Shown here: one piece after another, positions 1 through 6,715 of the stretch
Numbering within the stretch: the first letter of the stretch is position 1
How the letters are laid out: the number at the start of each line of letters is the position of its first letter
From: Candidatus Thorarchaeota archaeon SMTZ1-83
GTDB taxonomy: Archaea; Asgardarchaeota; Thorarchaeia; Thorarchaeales; Thorarchaeaceae
Direction: 5' to 3'
Length of the DNA stretch: 17,974 nt
Assembly: GCA_001563325.1 (NCBI GenBank)
Contig: LRSK01000136.1
Span: 1 to 17,974, forward strand
Made by a program: the position numbers and the translations under genes
Notes under the pieces: generated by a model
Databases searched by the model: none
Seen by the model: the letters and a program-made list of their open reading frames with translations, nothing else
What the model was told of the DNA's origin: nothing

Positions 1-89
1 TGTTGGGTCGATTCAGAATCGCTAAACAAGAGAAGATAGGAGCCGGACTCATCCGGATTAGAGGGGTACTGGAGCCCCAGAACAGCTAG
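1..89 (+). CDS. Possible 3' end of a gene cut by the window edge
   Basis: One plus-strand frame is open from base 3 to a TAG at 87-89, giving about 28 residues that end in V-L-E-P-Q-N-S. Codon choice (AGA, GGA, GAG, AAG, ATC) resembles the genes downstream. Another frame is also open, to a TAG at 37-39, so the reading is not unique. I recognise no family in so short a piece. It could be the C-terminus of a gene starting left of the window, or chance. Confidence 0.35.
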   Translation, partial: LGRFRIAKQEKIGAGLIRIRGVLEPQNS

Positions 90-234
90 ACTTCAATCGT
101 ATCAGCGTGCGAGAAGGCGGACGAGTCAACCTTGCTCTCGATATGATTATTCGTTCGCTATCGTAGAAGACTCTAAGAGGAAGCCCTGCCTCTTAGAACC
201 GACTAAACTACAATCTCAACCTGAGTGATTGAAA
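90..234 (+). promoter_or_regulatory. Leader region of the phosphate genes, with inverted repeat
   Basis: This stretch has no credible gene. It holds an AT-rich segment near 138-150 (GATATGATTATTCG) that could serve as a TATA element. It also holds a perfect 9-bp inverted repeat, TCTAAGAGG (172-180) and CCTCTTAGA (189-197), around an 8-nt spacer. The second arm ends 37 nt before the ATG of the DUF47 gene. No T-run follows, so a leader hairpin or protein-binding site fits better than a terminator. Confidence 0.5.
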
Positions 235-897
235 ATGGATACATTCTCTAGGATATTCGGTCTTGGGGACAAGGACCTGCAGAAACAGGCTGATGAACTC
301 CTCTTGAGACTAAGCAAGGCACTCCAGTCTGCCAGCGCTAAGCTCCACGTCTGTGCTGATGACTGGGATGACGGCAAGATGAAGCATTTGGACGAACTGG
401 AATCCGAGATAATCTCACTTGAAAGAGAAGCTGATGAGGTCAAGGAGGAACTCTATGAGAAGATATTCTCAAAGCGTGCGTATCTTCCTCAGCAAACACA
501 AGAACGCTATCAGCTTGTACAACACATGGATAGTGTTGTCGATGCGGCGGAGAACGCAGTAAGAATGATTCTGGTTGGAAGCAATTTCAGGCCACCAAGT
601 GAAATCAAGGGGATTGCTGAGAAGGGGTGGATCTGTACAGACCTGCTTCAAGATGCAGTAAAGTACCTCTTCACTGACTTCAAGAAATCTGTCGAGTACA
701 CCCTCAAGATTGATAGAGTGAGGGAAGAGGCAAGAGACCTAAGTTTCAAGTTGCTAAAGAAACTCTTCAATGACAAGAAGTACAGTGCCAAAGAGGTCAG
801 CCTGTTTCGGGCAATCTCAGAGAGGATTCTTCAAGTTGCCATAAGGTCTGAGGACACTGGTGACTTCATCCGGACTCTTGCAGTGAAATACTCATAG
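235..897 (+). CDS. DUF47 / PhoU-like phosphate transport regulator
   Basis: This is an all-helical protein of about 220 residues of the DUF47 (PhoU-like) family, which is usually encoded beside PiT phosphate permeases and is thought to modulate them. Acidic helix motifs typical of PhoU-like metal sites are visible: E-R-E-A-D near residue 63-67 and D-x-x-x-D in HMDSVVDAAE near 99-103, counted from the ATG. A TTG at 229 would add two residues. I prefer the ATG at 235 because GAGTGAT (223-229), which matches the GTGAT part of the archaeal Shine-Dalgarno sequence, then has normal spacing. The PiT gene follows after 17 nt, so the two are probably co-transcribed. The regulatory role is family knowledge and has not been shown for this protein. 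Confidence 0.88.
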   Translation: MDTFSRIFGLGDKDLQKQADELLLRLSKALQSASAKLHVCADDWDDGKMKHLDELESEIISLEREADEVKEELYEKIFSKRAYLPQQTQERYQLVQHMDSVVDAAENAVRMILVGSNFRPPSEIKGIAEKGWICTDLLQDAVKYLFTDFKKSVEYTLKIDRVREEARDLSFKLLKKLFNDKKYSAKEVSLFRAISERILQVAIRSEDTGDFIRTLAVKYS

Positions 898-899
898 TT

Positions 900-911
900 G
901 GAGGCTCCTCC
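900..911 (+). promoter_or_regulatory. Shine-Dalgarno of the PiT gene inside a short inverted repeat
   Basis: GGAGG (900-904) is followed after two bases by its exact complement CCTCC (907-911). The ribosome-binding site could therefore fold into a 4-bp stem with a 4-nt loop. It begins 15 nt before the TTG start at 915 and overlaps nothing coding. The stem is short, so real occlusion of the ribosome is uncertain. Confidence 0.5.
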
Positions 912-914
912 GGT

Positions 915-1943
915 TTGGAACCTGTACTGCTAGGAGTCCTGCTCATCATCAGTTTCATGGTCGCCTTTGCAATTGGAAGCAACGACGAAGCTATGGCCCC
1001 AGCCGTCGGCGCCAAAGTATTCACAGTAAGGACTGCGGTAGCCATAGGAGGTCTGATCACCGTTTTGGGTGCAGTTTCAATGGGGGGGAATGTGTCTGAG
1101 AAGGTCGGTTCTGATATGGTAAGAGGCTTGACGCTCACTACGGAGATGGTATTCGCCATCCTAATCTCGATGGCTATTTGGCTGCTGGTCGCTTCAGCCA
1201 CAAGAGGACTTCCCATTAGCACTACTCAGTGTATTGTCGGTTCTGTAATAGGAGTCGCGGTCTTCGCACCCTTTGTGGGCTATACTGGATGGGGCATTGA
1301 AGCTATAGATTGGTTTGTAGTCCTCGAGGTCTTCGTGGGCTGGATTGTTTCTCCAGTCATTGGATTCTTGGTTGCCGCGGCTGTCTTTGCACTCGTTAGG
1401 CGTAGTCAGAAACAGGTACAGGGACTCACTGACCTAGAGAGGCAAGAGAGACTCGCAGCCTATGGACTCGCAGCCTTCTTGATATGGACCTCGTTGAGCA
1501 GAGGAGGAAATGATGTGGCCAACGCAATAGCTCCGCTTGTTGTCCTACCTGATTTCATGGGAACAATCGAGTTAGGATTCATTGCTTTTCCAGCAGTAAT
1601 CCTGCCCTTGATAATCGGTGGAACTGGCATGGCACTCGGATTGATTGTAGTTGGTCGAAAAGTAATCAGGACACTTGCAACCGAGGTGGTTTCTTTGTCG
1701 CCTTCTTCGGCCCTTGCGGCAAGCGTATCAGTTGCTCTAATTATGTTCGTGGGTACACTTCTAGGACTACCTCTAAGTGGAACTCACGTTCTGGTAGCAG
1801 CCCTCATTGCGGTTGGTTGGGTCTCGGCTACACCAGTTCAGATGAAGCAGGTAAAAGACATTCTCATATCTTGGATAATTACTGTCCCAATCTCGGCTGT
1901 TCTAGGTGTAGCGGTTCTGTGGGTGATTCTAGGTTTCATTTGA
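915..1943 (+). CDS. pit: PiT-family inorganic phosphate permease
   Basis: This integral membrane protein of 342 residues most likely imports phosphate with a coupled cation. The two inverted PiT repeats are both visible. GSNDEAMAPAVG (21-32) pairs with RGGNDVANAIAP (196-207), and GLPISTTQCIVG (98-109) pairs with GLPLSGTHVLVA (284-295). About ten hydrophobic segments surround them, with a charged loop near 162-180. The start is TTG at 915, preceded by GGAGG (900-904) with 10 nt spacing. It follows the DUF47 gene closely, the usual partner. Oddities are a Gln where the first S-T-T-H motif normally has His, and a Shine-Dalgarno sequence inside a small inverted repeat. Transport of another oxyanion, such as sulfate, cannot be excluded. 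Confidence 0.92.
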   Translation: MEPVLLGVLLIISFMVAFAIGSNDEAMAPAVGAKVFTVRTAVAIGGLITVLGAVSMGGNVSEKVGSDMVRGLTLTTEMVFAILISMAIWLLVASATRGLPISTTQCIVGSVIGVAVFAPFVGYTGWGIEAIDWFVVLEVFVGWIVSPVIGFLVAAAVFALVRRSQKQVQGLTDLERQERLAAYGLAAFLIWTSLSRGGNDVANAIAPLVVLPDFMGTIELGFIAFPAVILPLIIGGTGMALGLIVVGRKVIRTLATEVVSLSPSSALAASVSVALIMFVGTLLGLPLSGTHVLVAALIAVGWVSATPVQMKQVKDILISWIITVPISAVLGVAVLWVILGFI

Positions 1944-1968
1944 GGGATGCAGAGGCAGGCTGTTCTCA

Positions 1969-2709
1969 TTATTCTATGTCTGGAATCCTGTGAATCAGAA
2001 TGTAGTTCTTGGCCAACTTCCCCAGTTCTTTAGCTTCGGGCTCTGAGAGATGGACTCTTCGCTCTGATTGAGGTATTTCATTCCTAGTGGCCTCAATGAT
2101 TGCCAAATCGGCGTTACGAACAACAGATTCTACACCTGGGCACGGTCTTGTATCACCAGTATATCCAATTACCGTATCACCAACACGAACCCGGTAACCA
2201 AGAGCGGGCATGAGTATATCCTCATCAGTGGCGTTCTCCATCCCGTAGTGCTCAACCTGAATAGCAGTCAACTTGAAGAAATCAGTGTCAAATTGCGACC
2301 CGGACGCAAGCTCATGATAAGAGAAGCTGAAGGGAAGGGTGTCTGAATAGGCCTTCCTGAAACCAAGAATCGCACTGATTGCTTCTATGCATTTTGCCGG
2401 GAGTAAGATATGAAGCTGACTAGTCCTCTTCATCATTCGAAGGAAGCCGAGGACTGAATGTATTCCTCCCATATGATCGAAGTGGCCATGTGTGATTGCT
2501 ACGAGTTCTATGTCATTCACAAACTGGATACTCCCGCGGTCCAAGAGGTCGCGGAGCGCACCATCTCCAACATCCATCAGCATCATCCTTCCCGTCAACT
2601 TTGAGGTGATGACAATTGTAGTGGCGACTCCTGCAGCACTGTATGGGATGCTGACCTCGACTTCGTCGTTCTCCCATTTCACGGGACTAGGATTGCGCTT
2701 CCGCTCCAT
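1969..2709 (-). CDS. MBL-fold metallo-hydrolase, RNase Z-like
   Basis: This cytoplasmic beta-lactamase-fold hydrolase has 246 residues. The dinuclear zinc site is complete by eye: T-H-G-H-F-D-H-M (73-80, H74/H76/D78/H79), H154, D186 in GYTGD (182-186), and H240 in LIHR. A segment with EAT (206-208) and HLSEPEA (220-226) resembles the corresponding motif of RNase Z/ElaC-type phosphodiesterases. It is shorter than most tRNase Z enzymes (about 300 residues) and I see no exosite arm, so tRNA 3'-end processing should not be assumed. The ATG start at 2709 is preceded by GTGAT (2715-2719) with 5 nt spacing. It converges with the PiT gene, 25 nt away. The substrate is unknown. Confidence 0.85.
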   Translation of the reverse strand: MERKRNPSPVKWENDEVEVSIPYSAAGVATTIVITSKLTGRMMLMDVGDGALRDLLDRGSIQFVNDIELVAITHGHFDHMGGIHSVLGFLRMMKRTSQLHILLPAKCIEAISAILGFRKAYSDTLPFSFSYHELASGSQFDTDFFKLTAIQVEHYGMENATDEDILMPALGYRVRVGDTVIGYTGDTRPCPGVESVVRNADLAIIEATRNEIPQSERRVHLSEPEAKELGKLAKNYILIHRIPDIE

Positions 2710-2801
2710 TGTGAATCACGTTTGCTGAGTCCTCTGTATTAGTTGGCGCCGGATGGAAGAGATTGCATTGATTCCTCCATAGCGGGTCTGATGCTTCAGG
2801 A

Positions 2802-4019
2802 CTATTCATATCCGAGCTTCGGCACACGTGCAAGCCAATTCATGAAGTATCCAACTAGGACTGAGATGACAAGACCGCCTGCCGCAAGTAGTAGAACATC
2901 GAATAGAGTAGGTGTTGCCCCACTAAGGATTTGCAGCCAACTCCAGTAGAATCCAGTCAGAGTCAAACCTGAGAAGGCCACTTTCTTGAGCGGCACTTTC
3001 ACGCTTCGGGTCTGAAAGACACCCAAGTCCGTCAGCGCTGCCGCCAGTGCACCACCCTTGTCTGGCTTGAGTTTCAACCGCTTCGAGAGAGCTCCAACTG
3101 TTATCTTGCTCTTTGGCTTGACAACCTTCAGGGCCTTTGGAGCGTACTCTGCGATGTCTTCAGAGAAGAAACGTACAGCACTCGGTACATCGATTCCACA
3201 TTTGCGGCACTGGACAGCGTCTTTCTTCCACTTCTTTCCACACTGTGGACACCGCTTGTGATCCCAAGCACTGCCGGCAGCCTCGCTTACACGTCTGACG
3301 ACCTCATCCTTGTTCACTTCTTCAGCATCCTTCTTCGGACGTCGCCTTAGCACGACCGAAGGCGGGAAGATCCCGACATCAGAGGCCGTCTTTGCACCTC
3401 GAAGCCTGCGCCCAGCAGATATTCCCCTTTGGAATTCATCCATAGCCAATAGAATGGAAAAGACAGCCATGACCGTGAATGCAAGAGTAAGGAGTCCGTT
3501 CAATGACATAATCGCTGAGAAGCCTGTGCCTCCAATCTTCAAATAGAAGTCCTCCTGAAGTGTGGTGTAGTTTGTAGGAGTGGTATCAAGCGTGTAGTTG
3601 AAGGAGAGGGCTCCGAGTAGTGTGCCAGATATGAGGTCAATCCCTCCGTAGGACAAAGCGTCAAGTGGAACTGTTGAGCTTGTGTTACTTAGAGGGTCTC
3701 CGGCATTGATATGTGCTCCAAGTGGGGTTTGCTGATTGATGATTGGGACGCCCATATACTGCATCAAAAAGGTATAGGAATGAATGGTCATATTCGAGGC
3801 TGCATCGATTGTTATCTCAATCGTCAAGCCTTCAGTCAGGTTCAAAGGAATCTGGTTTGCCTCATCCGAATCTGCTGCAGAAATACCGTTCAATTCAAGC
3901 AGAAAGGACAGATTGCCATCGTCTGTCCAAGTCTGCGCATATACAGGTGGGGAGAGCATTGTGCACAGGGCAAAGCAGAAGAATAAAGCAAGCACGAGAT
4001 GTGGTAGCGTCTTTCTCAT
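2802..4019 (-). CDS. Membrane protein with ectodomain, zinc ribbon and C-terminal membrane hairpin
   Basis: I do not recognise a named family. The 405 residues show a signal peptide (about 1-28, ending V-Y-A), a Thr/Asn-rich extracytoplasmic domain (30-165), a transmembrane helix (about 168-193), and a basic cytoplasmic stretch. Then come a zinc ribbon with CPQC (257-260) and CRKC (271-274), a small domain (303-340) that may be winged-helix-like, and one or two membrane helices (347-396). The ATG start at 4019 has a strong AGGAGGA (4028-4034) with 8 nt spacing. A possible TATA element, CATTAAAG on the minus strand, lies near 4071-4078. The layout suggests a sensor or adaptor joining an outer domain to a cytoplasmic zinc ribbon. 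That function is inference. Confidence 0.8.
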   Translation of the reverse strand: MRKTLPHLVLALFFCFALCTMLSPPVYAQTWTDDGNLSFLLELNGISAADSDEANQIPLNLTEGLTIEITIDAASNMTIHSYTFLMQYMGVPIINQQTPLGAHINAGDPLSNTSSTVPLDALSYGGIDLISGTLLGALSFNYTLDTTPTNYTTLQEDFYLKIGGTGFSAIMSLNGLLTLAFTVMAVFSILLAMDEFQRGISAGRRLRGAKTASDVGIFPPSVVLRRRPKKDAEEVNKDEVVRRVSEAAGSAWDHKRCPQCGKKWKKDAVQCRKCGIDVPSAVRFFSEDIAEYAPKALKVVKPKSKITVGALSKRLKLKPDKGGALAAALTDLGVFQTRSVKVPLKKVAFSGLTLTGFYWSWLQILSGATPTLFDVLLLAAGGLVISVLVGYFMNWLARVPKLGYE

Positions 4020-4027
4020 TCAGACTG

Positions 4028-4080
4028 TCCTCCTATTGGGAAAGCATCTCGACCGGGTAGGATTGCATCACTTTAATGAT
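4028..4080 (-). promoter_or_regulatory. Promoter and strong Shine-Dalgarno of the zinc-ribbon membrane protein
   Basis: On the minus strand the order is an AT-rich CATTAAAG-like element near 4071-4078, then AGGAGGA at 4034-4028, then 8 nt, then the ATG at 4019. The TATA call rests on base composition and position only. The Shine-Dalgarno is nearly a full match to the expected anti-SD. Confidence 0.45.
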
Positions 4081-4119
4081 TATCGAGGATGTCTTGATTC
4101 TAGGACAGAAAGAACGTTC

Positions 4120-4530
4120 TCAGTATTTACCCTTGAAGGCCTCTTCAATCTCTCTGTCGAATTCATCATCCTCATCAGGCTCGAATATCACATGGCGTTT
4201 TGGGGGAGGTGGCGGTGGTCGTTCCCAATGAAAGGCTGCTCCGAAGATGATTCCTCCAAATGTTGCTATGATGCTAAGGAGGATCTCAAAGGTCCCCACT
4301 TGATAAAACGAGGAAATGAGGAAGGCGATAATAGTGCCTCCTAGAAGACCAAAGGCGGCCATCAACAGAACGCGGTCGGAGTTCCTAAGACTCTTGGTCC
4401 CTCCGATTGCATAGCCGATTATGAAACCAATAAGGAGTCCAGGTATGCCCCAGATGTAGTCTTCCCAGATGGCTTGCAGCAAGTTCCATTCCTCTTGGTA
4501 AGACCTATACGATATCTGTTCACATAACAT
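4120..4530 (-). CDS. Small three-helix membrane protein with polyproline and acidic tail
   Basis: No family is recognised. The protein (136 residues from the ATG) has three hydrophobic segments, at about 28-46, 53-74 and 78-100. These are followed by six consecutive prolines (105-110) and a strongly acidic cytoplasmic-type tail (117-130). Glycine-rich helices (GLLIGFIIGYAIGG) suggest tight helix packing. The start is uncertain. The ATG at 4530 lacks a Shine-Dalgarno but has a TATA-like TTCTTATC about 26 nt upstream, consistent with a leaderless message. A TTG at 4482 has GAGGA (4490-4494) 7 nt upstream and would remove 16 residues. It lies upstream of, and on the same strand as, the zinc-ribbon membrane protein, and is divergent from the nitroreductase gene. 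Confidence 0.65.
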   Translation of the reverse strand: MLCEQISYRSYQEEWNLLQAIWEDYIWGIPGLLIGFIIGYAIGGTKSLRNSDRVLLMAAFGLLGGTIIAFLISSFYQVGTFEILLSIIATFGGIIFGAAFHWERPPPPPPKRHVIFEPDEDDEFDREIEEAFKGKY

Positions 4531-4600
4531 TTCTGATGATGCCTTTGAAGATAAGAACGGTTTTCCTTCGCTTGGACTTGCTGGACAGTGGTGAGGTCAG

Positions 4601-5161
4601 ATGAACGAGAAGGATGAGTTGCTTCTTGAAGTGATTGTGAAGCGCAGAAGTGGGCGGGCCTACTCGGACAAGCCTGTGTCAGACGAGATGCTTGAGTCGA
4701 TTCTGGAAGCGGGCCGCAGAGCTCCTTCTTGTGCCAATACCCAAGCTTGGAATTTCGTTGTCTTGAGAGATCCCGAAGTCTTGATTGAAGCACATGAGGC
4801 CCTCAGCAGAGGCAATGCTTGGGCCAAGAAGGCACCCATCATGATCATTGTGGCTGCACGGGAGGATGAAGGCTGTCCAGCGCATCAACTGCCTTACTTC
4901 ATGATGGACATCGGACTTGCCACTCAGAACATCCTTCTTCAGTCATTTCATCTTGGTTTCATGGCTCATCCGACAGCGGGCTGGAATGAGGAGAAACTGA
5001 AGGAAGTCACGGGAATCCCTGATGAATACCGTATAGGTACTGTAATCTTCATAGGATATGAGGGGGACATCGGACAACTGGACGAGAGAAATCGAGAGAA
5101 GGAAAAGACTCCCTCCACTCGGAAACCTCTCTCAGAGATAGTGCATTGGGACAGATGGTAG
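4601..5161 (+). CDS. Nitroreductase-family flavoprotein
   Basis: This is an FMN-dependent NAD(P)H oxidoreductase of the nitroreductase fold, 186 residues. The FMN phosphate-binding start VKRRSGRAYSDKPV (13-26) and the APSCANTQAWNF segment (41-52) are present. So is the central MDIGLATQNILLQSFHLGF region (102-120), and the C-terminal RKPLSEIVHWDRW (174-186) is typical of anaerobe and archaeal members. The ATG at 4601 follows GGTGAGGT (4590-4597). The physiological substrate cannot be read from sequence: members reduce quinones, nitroaromatics, flavins or enones. Its stop lies one base from the stop of the convergent zinc-binding protein. Confidence 0.9.
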   Translation: MNEKDELLLEVIVKRRSGRAYSDKPVSDEMLESILEAGRRAPSCANTQAWNFVVLRDPEVLIEAHEALSRGNAWAKKAPIMIIVAAREDEGCPAHQLPYFMMDIGLATQNILLQSFHLGFMAHPTAGWNEEKLKEVTGIPDEYRIGTVIFIGYEGDIGQLDERNREKEKTPSTRKPLSEIVHWDRW

Positions 5162-5162
5162 A

Positions 5163-5354
5163 CTACGCCTTATACTCCATGTACTCTCCACAGTGTTCCA
5201 ACATAGGCTGGCTACCACAGGATGGACCCATCCAACATACCAGTTGATCACCCTCTTGGTGCATTTCCCGACCACAGTGGATTGGCACGGCAACCTTCTC
5301 TCCGCACTTTGGACAAACTAGGCTCGCCACTTTGTTTTCCTCCATTGACGACAT
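5163..5354 (-). CDS. Small zinc-binding protein with paired H-C-G-x-x-M motifs
   Basis: The 63 residues contain C14-x2-C17, H26-C27-G-R-E-M31, C40-x5-C46 and H54-C55-G-E-Y-M59. That is six Cys and two His in two similar halves, with the HCGxxM unit repeated. This is dense enough for one or two zinc or iron sites in a rubredoxin- or zinc-ribbon-like fold. There is no signal peptide or membrane segment, so it should be cytoplasmic. I cannot assign a family function. A redox or metallochaperone role is possible given the flavoprotein next door. The ATG at 5354 is used here; an in-frame ATG at 5345 is an alternative. The Shine-Dalgarno lies inside a hairpin directly before the start. Confidence 0.8.
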   Translation of the reverse strand: MSSMEENKVASLVCPKCGEKVAVPIHCGREMHQEGDQLVCWMGPSCGSQPMLEHCGEYMEYKA

Positions 5355-5373
5355 GACCCCAGCTTACTGGGTC
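5355..5373 (-). promoter_or_regulatory. Hairpin abutting the start codon of the 63-residue protein
   Basis: Read on the minus strand, GACCCAG, loop TAAG and CTGGGGTC form a 7-bp stem with a single bulged G, ending immediately before the ATG. The purine-rich GGGGT, the only Shine-Dalgarno candidate, is in the 3' arm. Folding would mask it. This is a candidate translational switch, based on base pairing alone. Confidence 0.5.
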
Positions 5374-5425
5374 TCTTAACTATTGTGAATGAATGGCTGC
5401 TATAAAGCTTTGCTTGAAGGAACGG

Positions 5426-6691
5426 TCAGTCATCCTTGGGATAGTACTTCTCCAGCTCTTCAGTGAAGACCTTCTCAGCAGTCTTGTGAGCTCCGGGAGT
5501 GTCAAGCTCAATGTTCCGCCGAGAAGTTGTGTCAGCCGTCAGAATCTCTCTGAAGATCTCGTTCTGAACTATCAGACGCTGAACCTCATTGCTACCGGTC
5601 CAGATTGTGGCCAGCCTAGCATCACGGTAAAGCCGTTCAATCGGATAGACATCAGTGTATCCAATTCCACCAAGAATCTGCATCGCTTCATGAACCGCCT
5701 CAAATCCTGCATCAGTGGCAAATGCCTTTGCCTGTGACACTTCCTTGCGGCACCAGGCACCGGTGTCAGCGACCTTCGCAGCTCTATAGACCAGGCCGCG
5801 TGCCGCGTCAAGTCTAGTGACACAATCGGCCACCTTGAAGCTGACAGCCTCGAATCTCCTAATTGGGCGGCCAAATGCCTCACGTCTATCAGCATACCTC
5901 GCCGCCAGTTCTATCGCAACCTGCCCCAGACCGATGGCACCTGCGGCAGATGTAAGGCGCTCAGGGACCATCATGGCATTGAACACGTCGTTGCCACCAT
6001 GAAGTTCTCCAAGAAGACTGGCTTTAGAAACCTCAATGTCCTTGAACACGATTCTTGCTGCACCCATGCCCCGACAGCCCATCAGTTCGTACTCTTCTTC
6101 GACCTTCACGCCTGAGTCACGATCAACCAAGAATGCACTCAGCGCTTTGTGTGGCGCTGCTTCAAAATGGGTCCTCGCGTAGATTAGGAAGTAGTCAGCC
6201 CCGACACCTCCGGCAACGAAACGTTTCTCACCGTTGATTATGAATGAATCCGCACTCTTTACTGCTGTAGTATTGGTCCCGAAGAAATCAGAACCACCTC
6301 TAGGCTCTGTAAGACCCTCGCCTCCAATCTTCTCGCCTTTGAGTGTTGGCAAGAGATATTCCTTCTTCTGTCTCTCATTTCCGAACTTCTCGATGCCCTC
6401 ACCGATTATACTTGGCAAAGAGTAAGCACATCCCAGCGAGATTCCTAATACCCCCACTTCCTCAATGGCGAGCATCTCAGGAACCCACCCGAGGCCTCTC
6501 CCGCCGTACTTCTTTGGAAACCGCAGACCAAGAAGATTCGCTTCTGCGGCGGCCTTGATGAATTCGTAAGGATACTCTTTCTCCTTTGAGTCCATAGCGA
6601 TAATGAGAGAGGGGTCAACCTTGTCCCTCACGAAGACACGCACTTCATCACGGAGTTTCTTCTCATCTTCATTCAGCAGAACGTCAAACAA
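5426..6691 (-). CDS. Acyl-CoA dehydrogenase, helix-G glutamate type
   Basis: This FAD-dependent acyl-CoA dehydrogenase has 421 residues, slightly longer than the usual 380-390 because of a C-terminal extension. Family motifs in order are GLTEPRGGSDFFG (126-138), the FAD/substrate segment (150-215), YADRREAFGRPI (266-277), the LGGIGYTDVYPIERLYRDAR helix (340-359), and IWTGSNEVQRLIV (363-375). The usual catalytic Glu of medium-chain enzymes (Y-E-G-T) is Thr365 here. Glu244 in VPERLTSAAGAIGL (242-255) occupies the helix-G position used by isovaleryl-CoA and long-chain dehydrogenases. A branched or long acyl-CoA substrate is therefore plausible but unproven. The TTG start at 6691 has GAGGCGAGG just upstream. 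It lies 24 nt after the ferredoxin gene, so an operon is likely. No EtfAB is seen in the window. Confidence 0.92.
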   Translation of the reverse strand: MFDVLLNEDEKKLRDEVRVFVRDKVDPSLIIAMDSKEKEYPYEFIKAAAEANLLGLRFPKKYGGRGLGWVPEMLAIEEVGVLGISLGCAYSLPSIIGEGIEKFGNERQKKEYLLPTLKGEKIGGEGLTEPRGGSDFFGTNTTAVKSADSFIINGEKRFVAGGVGADYFLIYARTHFEAAPHKALSAFLVDRDSGVKVEEEYELMGCRGMGAARIVFKDIEVSKASLLGELHGGNDVFNAMMVPERLTSAAGAIGLGQVAIELAARYADRREAFGRPIRRFEAVSFKVADCVTRLDAARGLVYRAAKVADTGAWCRKEVSQAKAFATDAGFEAVHEAMQILGGIGYTDVYPIERLYRDARLATIWTGSNEVQRLIVQNEIFREILTADTTSRRNIELDTPGAHKTAEKVFTEELEKYYPKDD

Positions 6692-6715
6692 CTTCCTCGC
6701 CTCGCATTCTTACAT

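Noticed and set aside
3784..4344. 186-residue plus-strand reading frame
   Set aside because: It is antisense to two minus-strand membrane proteins and shows no domain or start signal.
4419..4793. 124-residue minus-strand reading frame across the nitroreductase start
   Set aside because: It overlaps the nitroreductase and the small membrane protein; its composition is Arg/Ser/Gln-rich, typical of a shadow frame.
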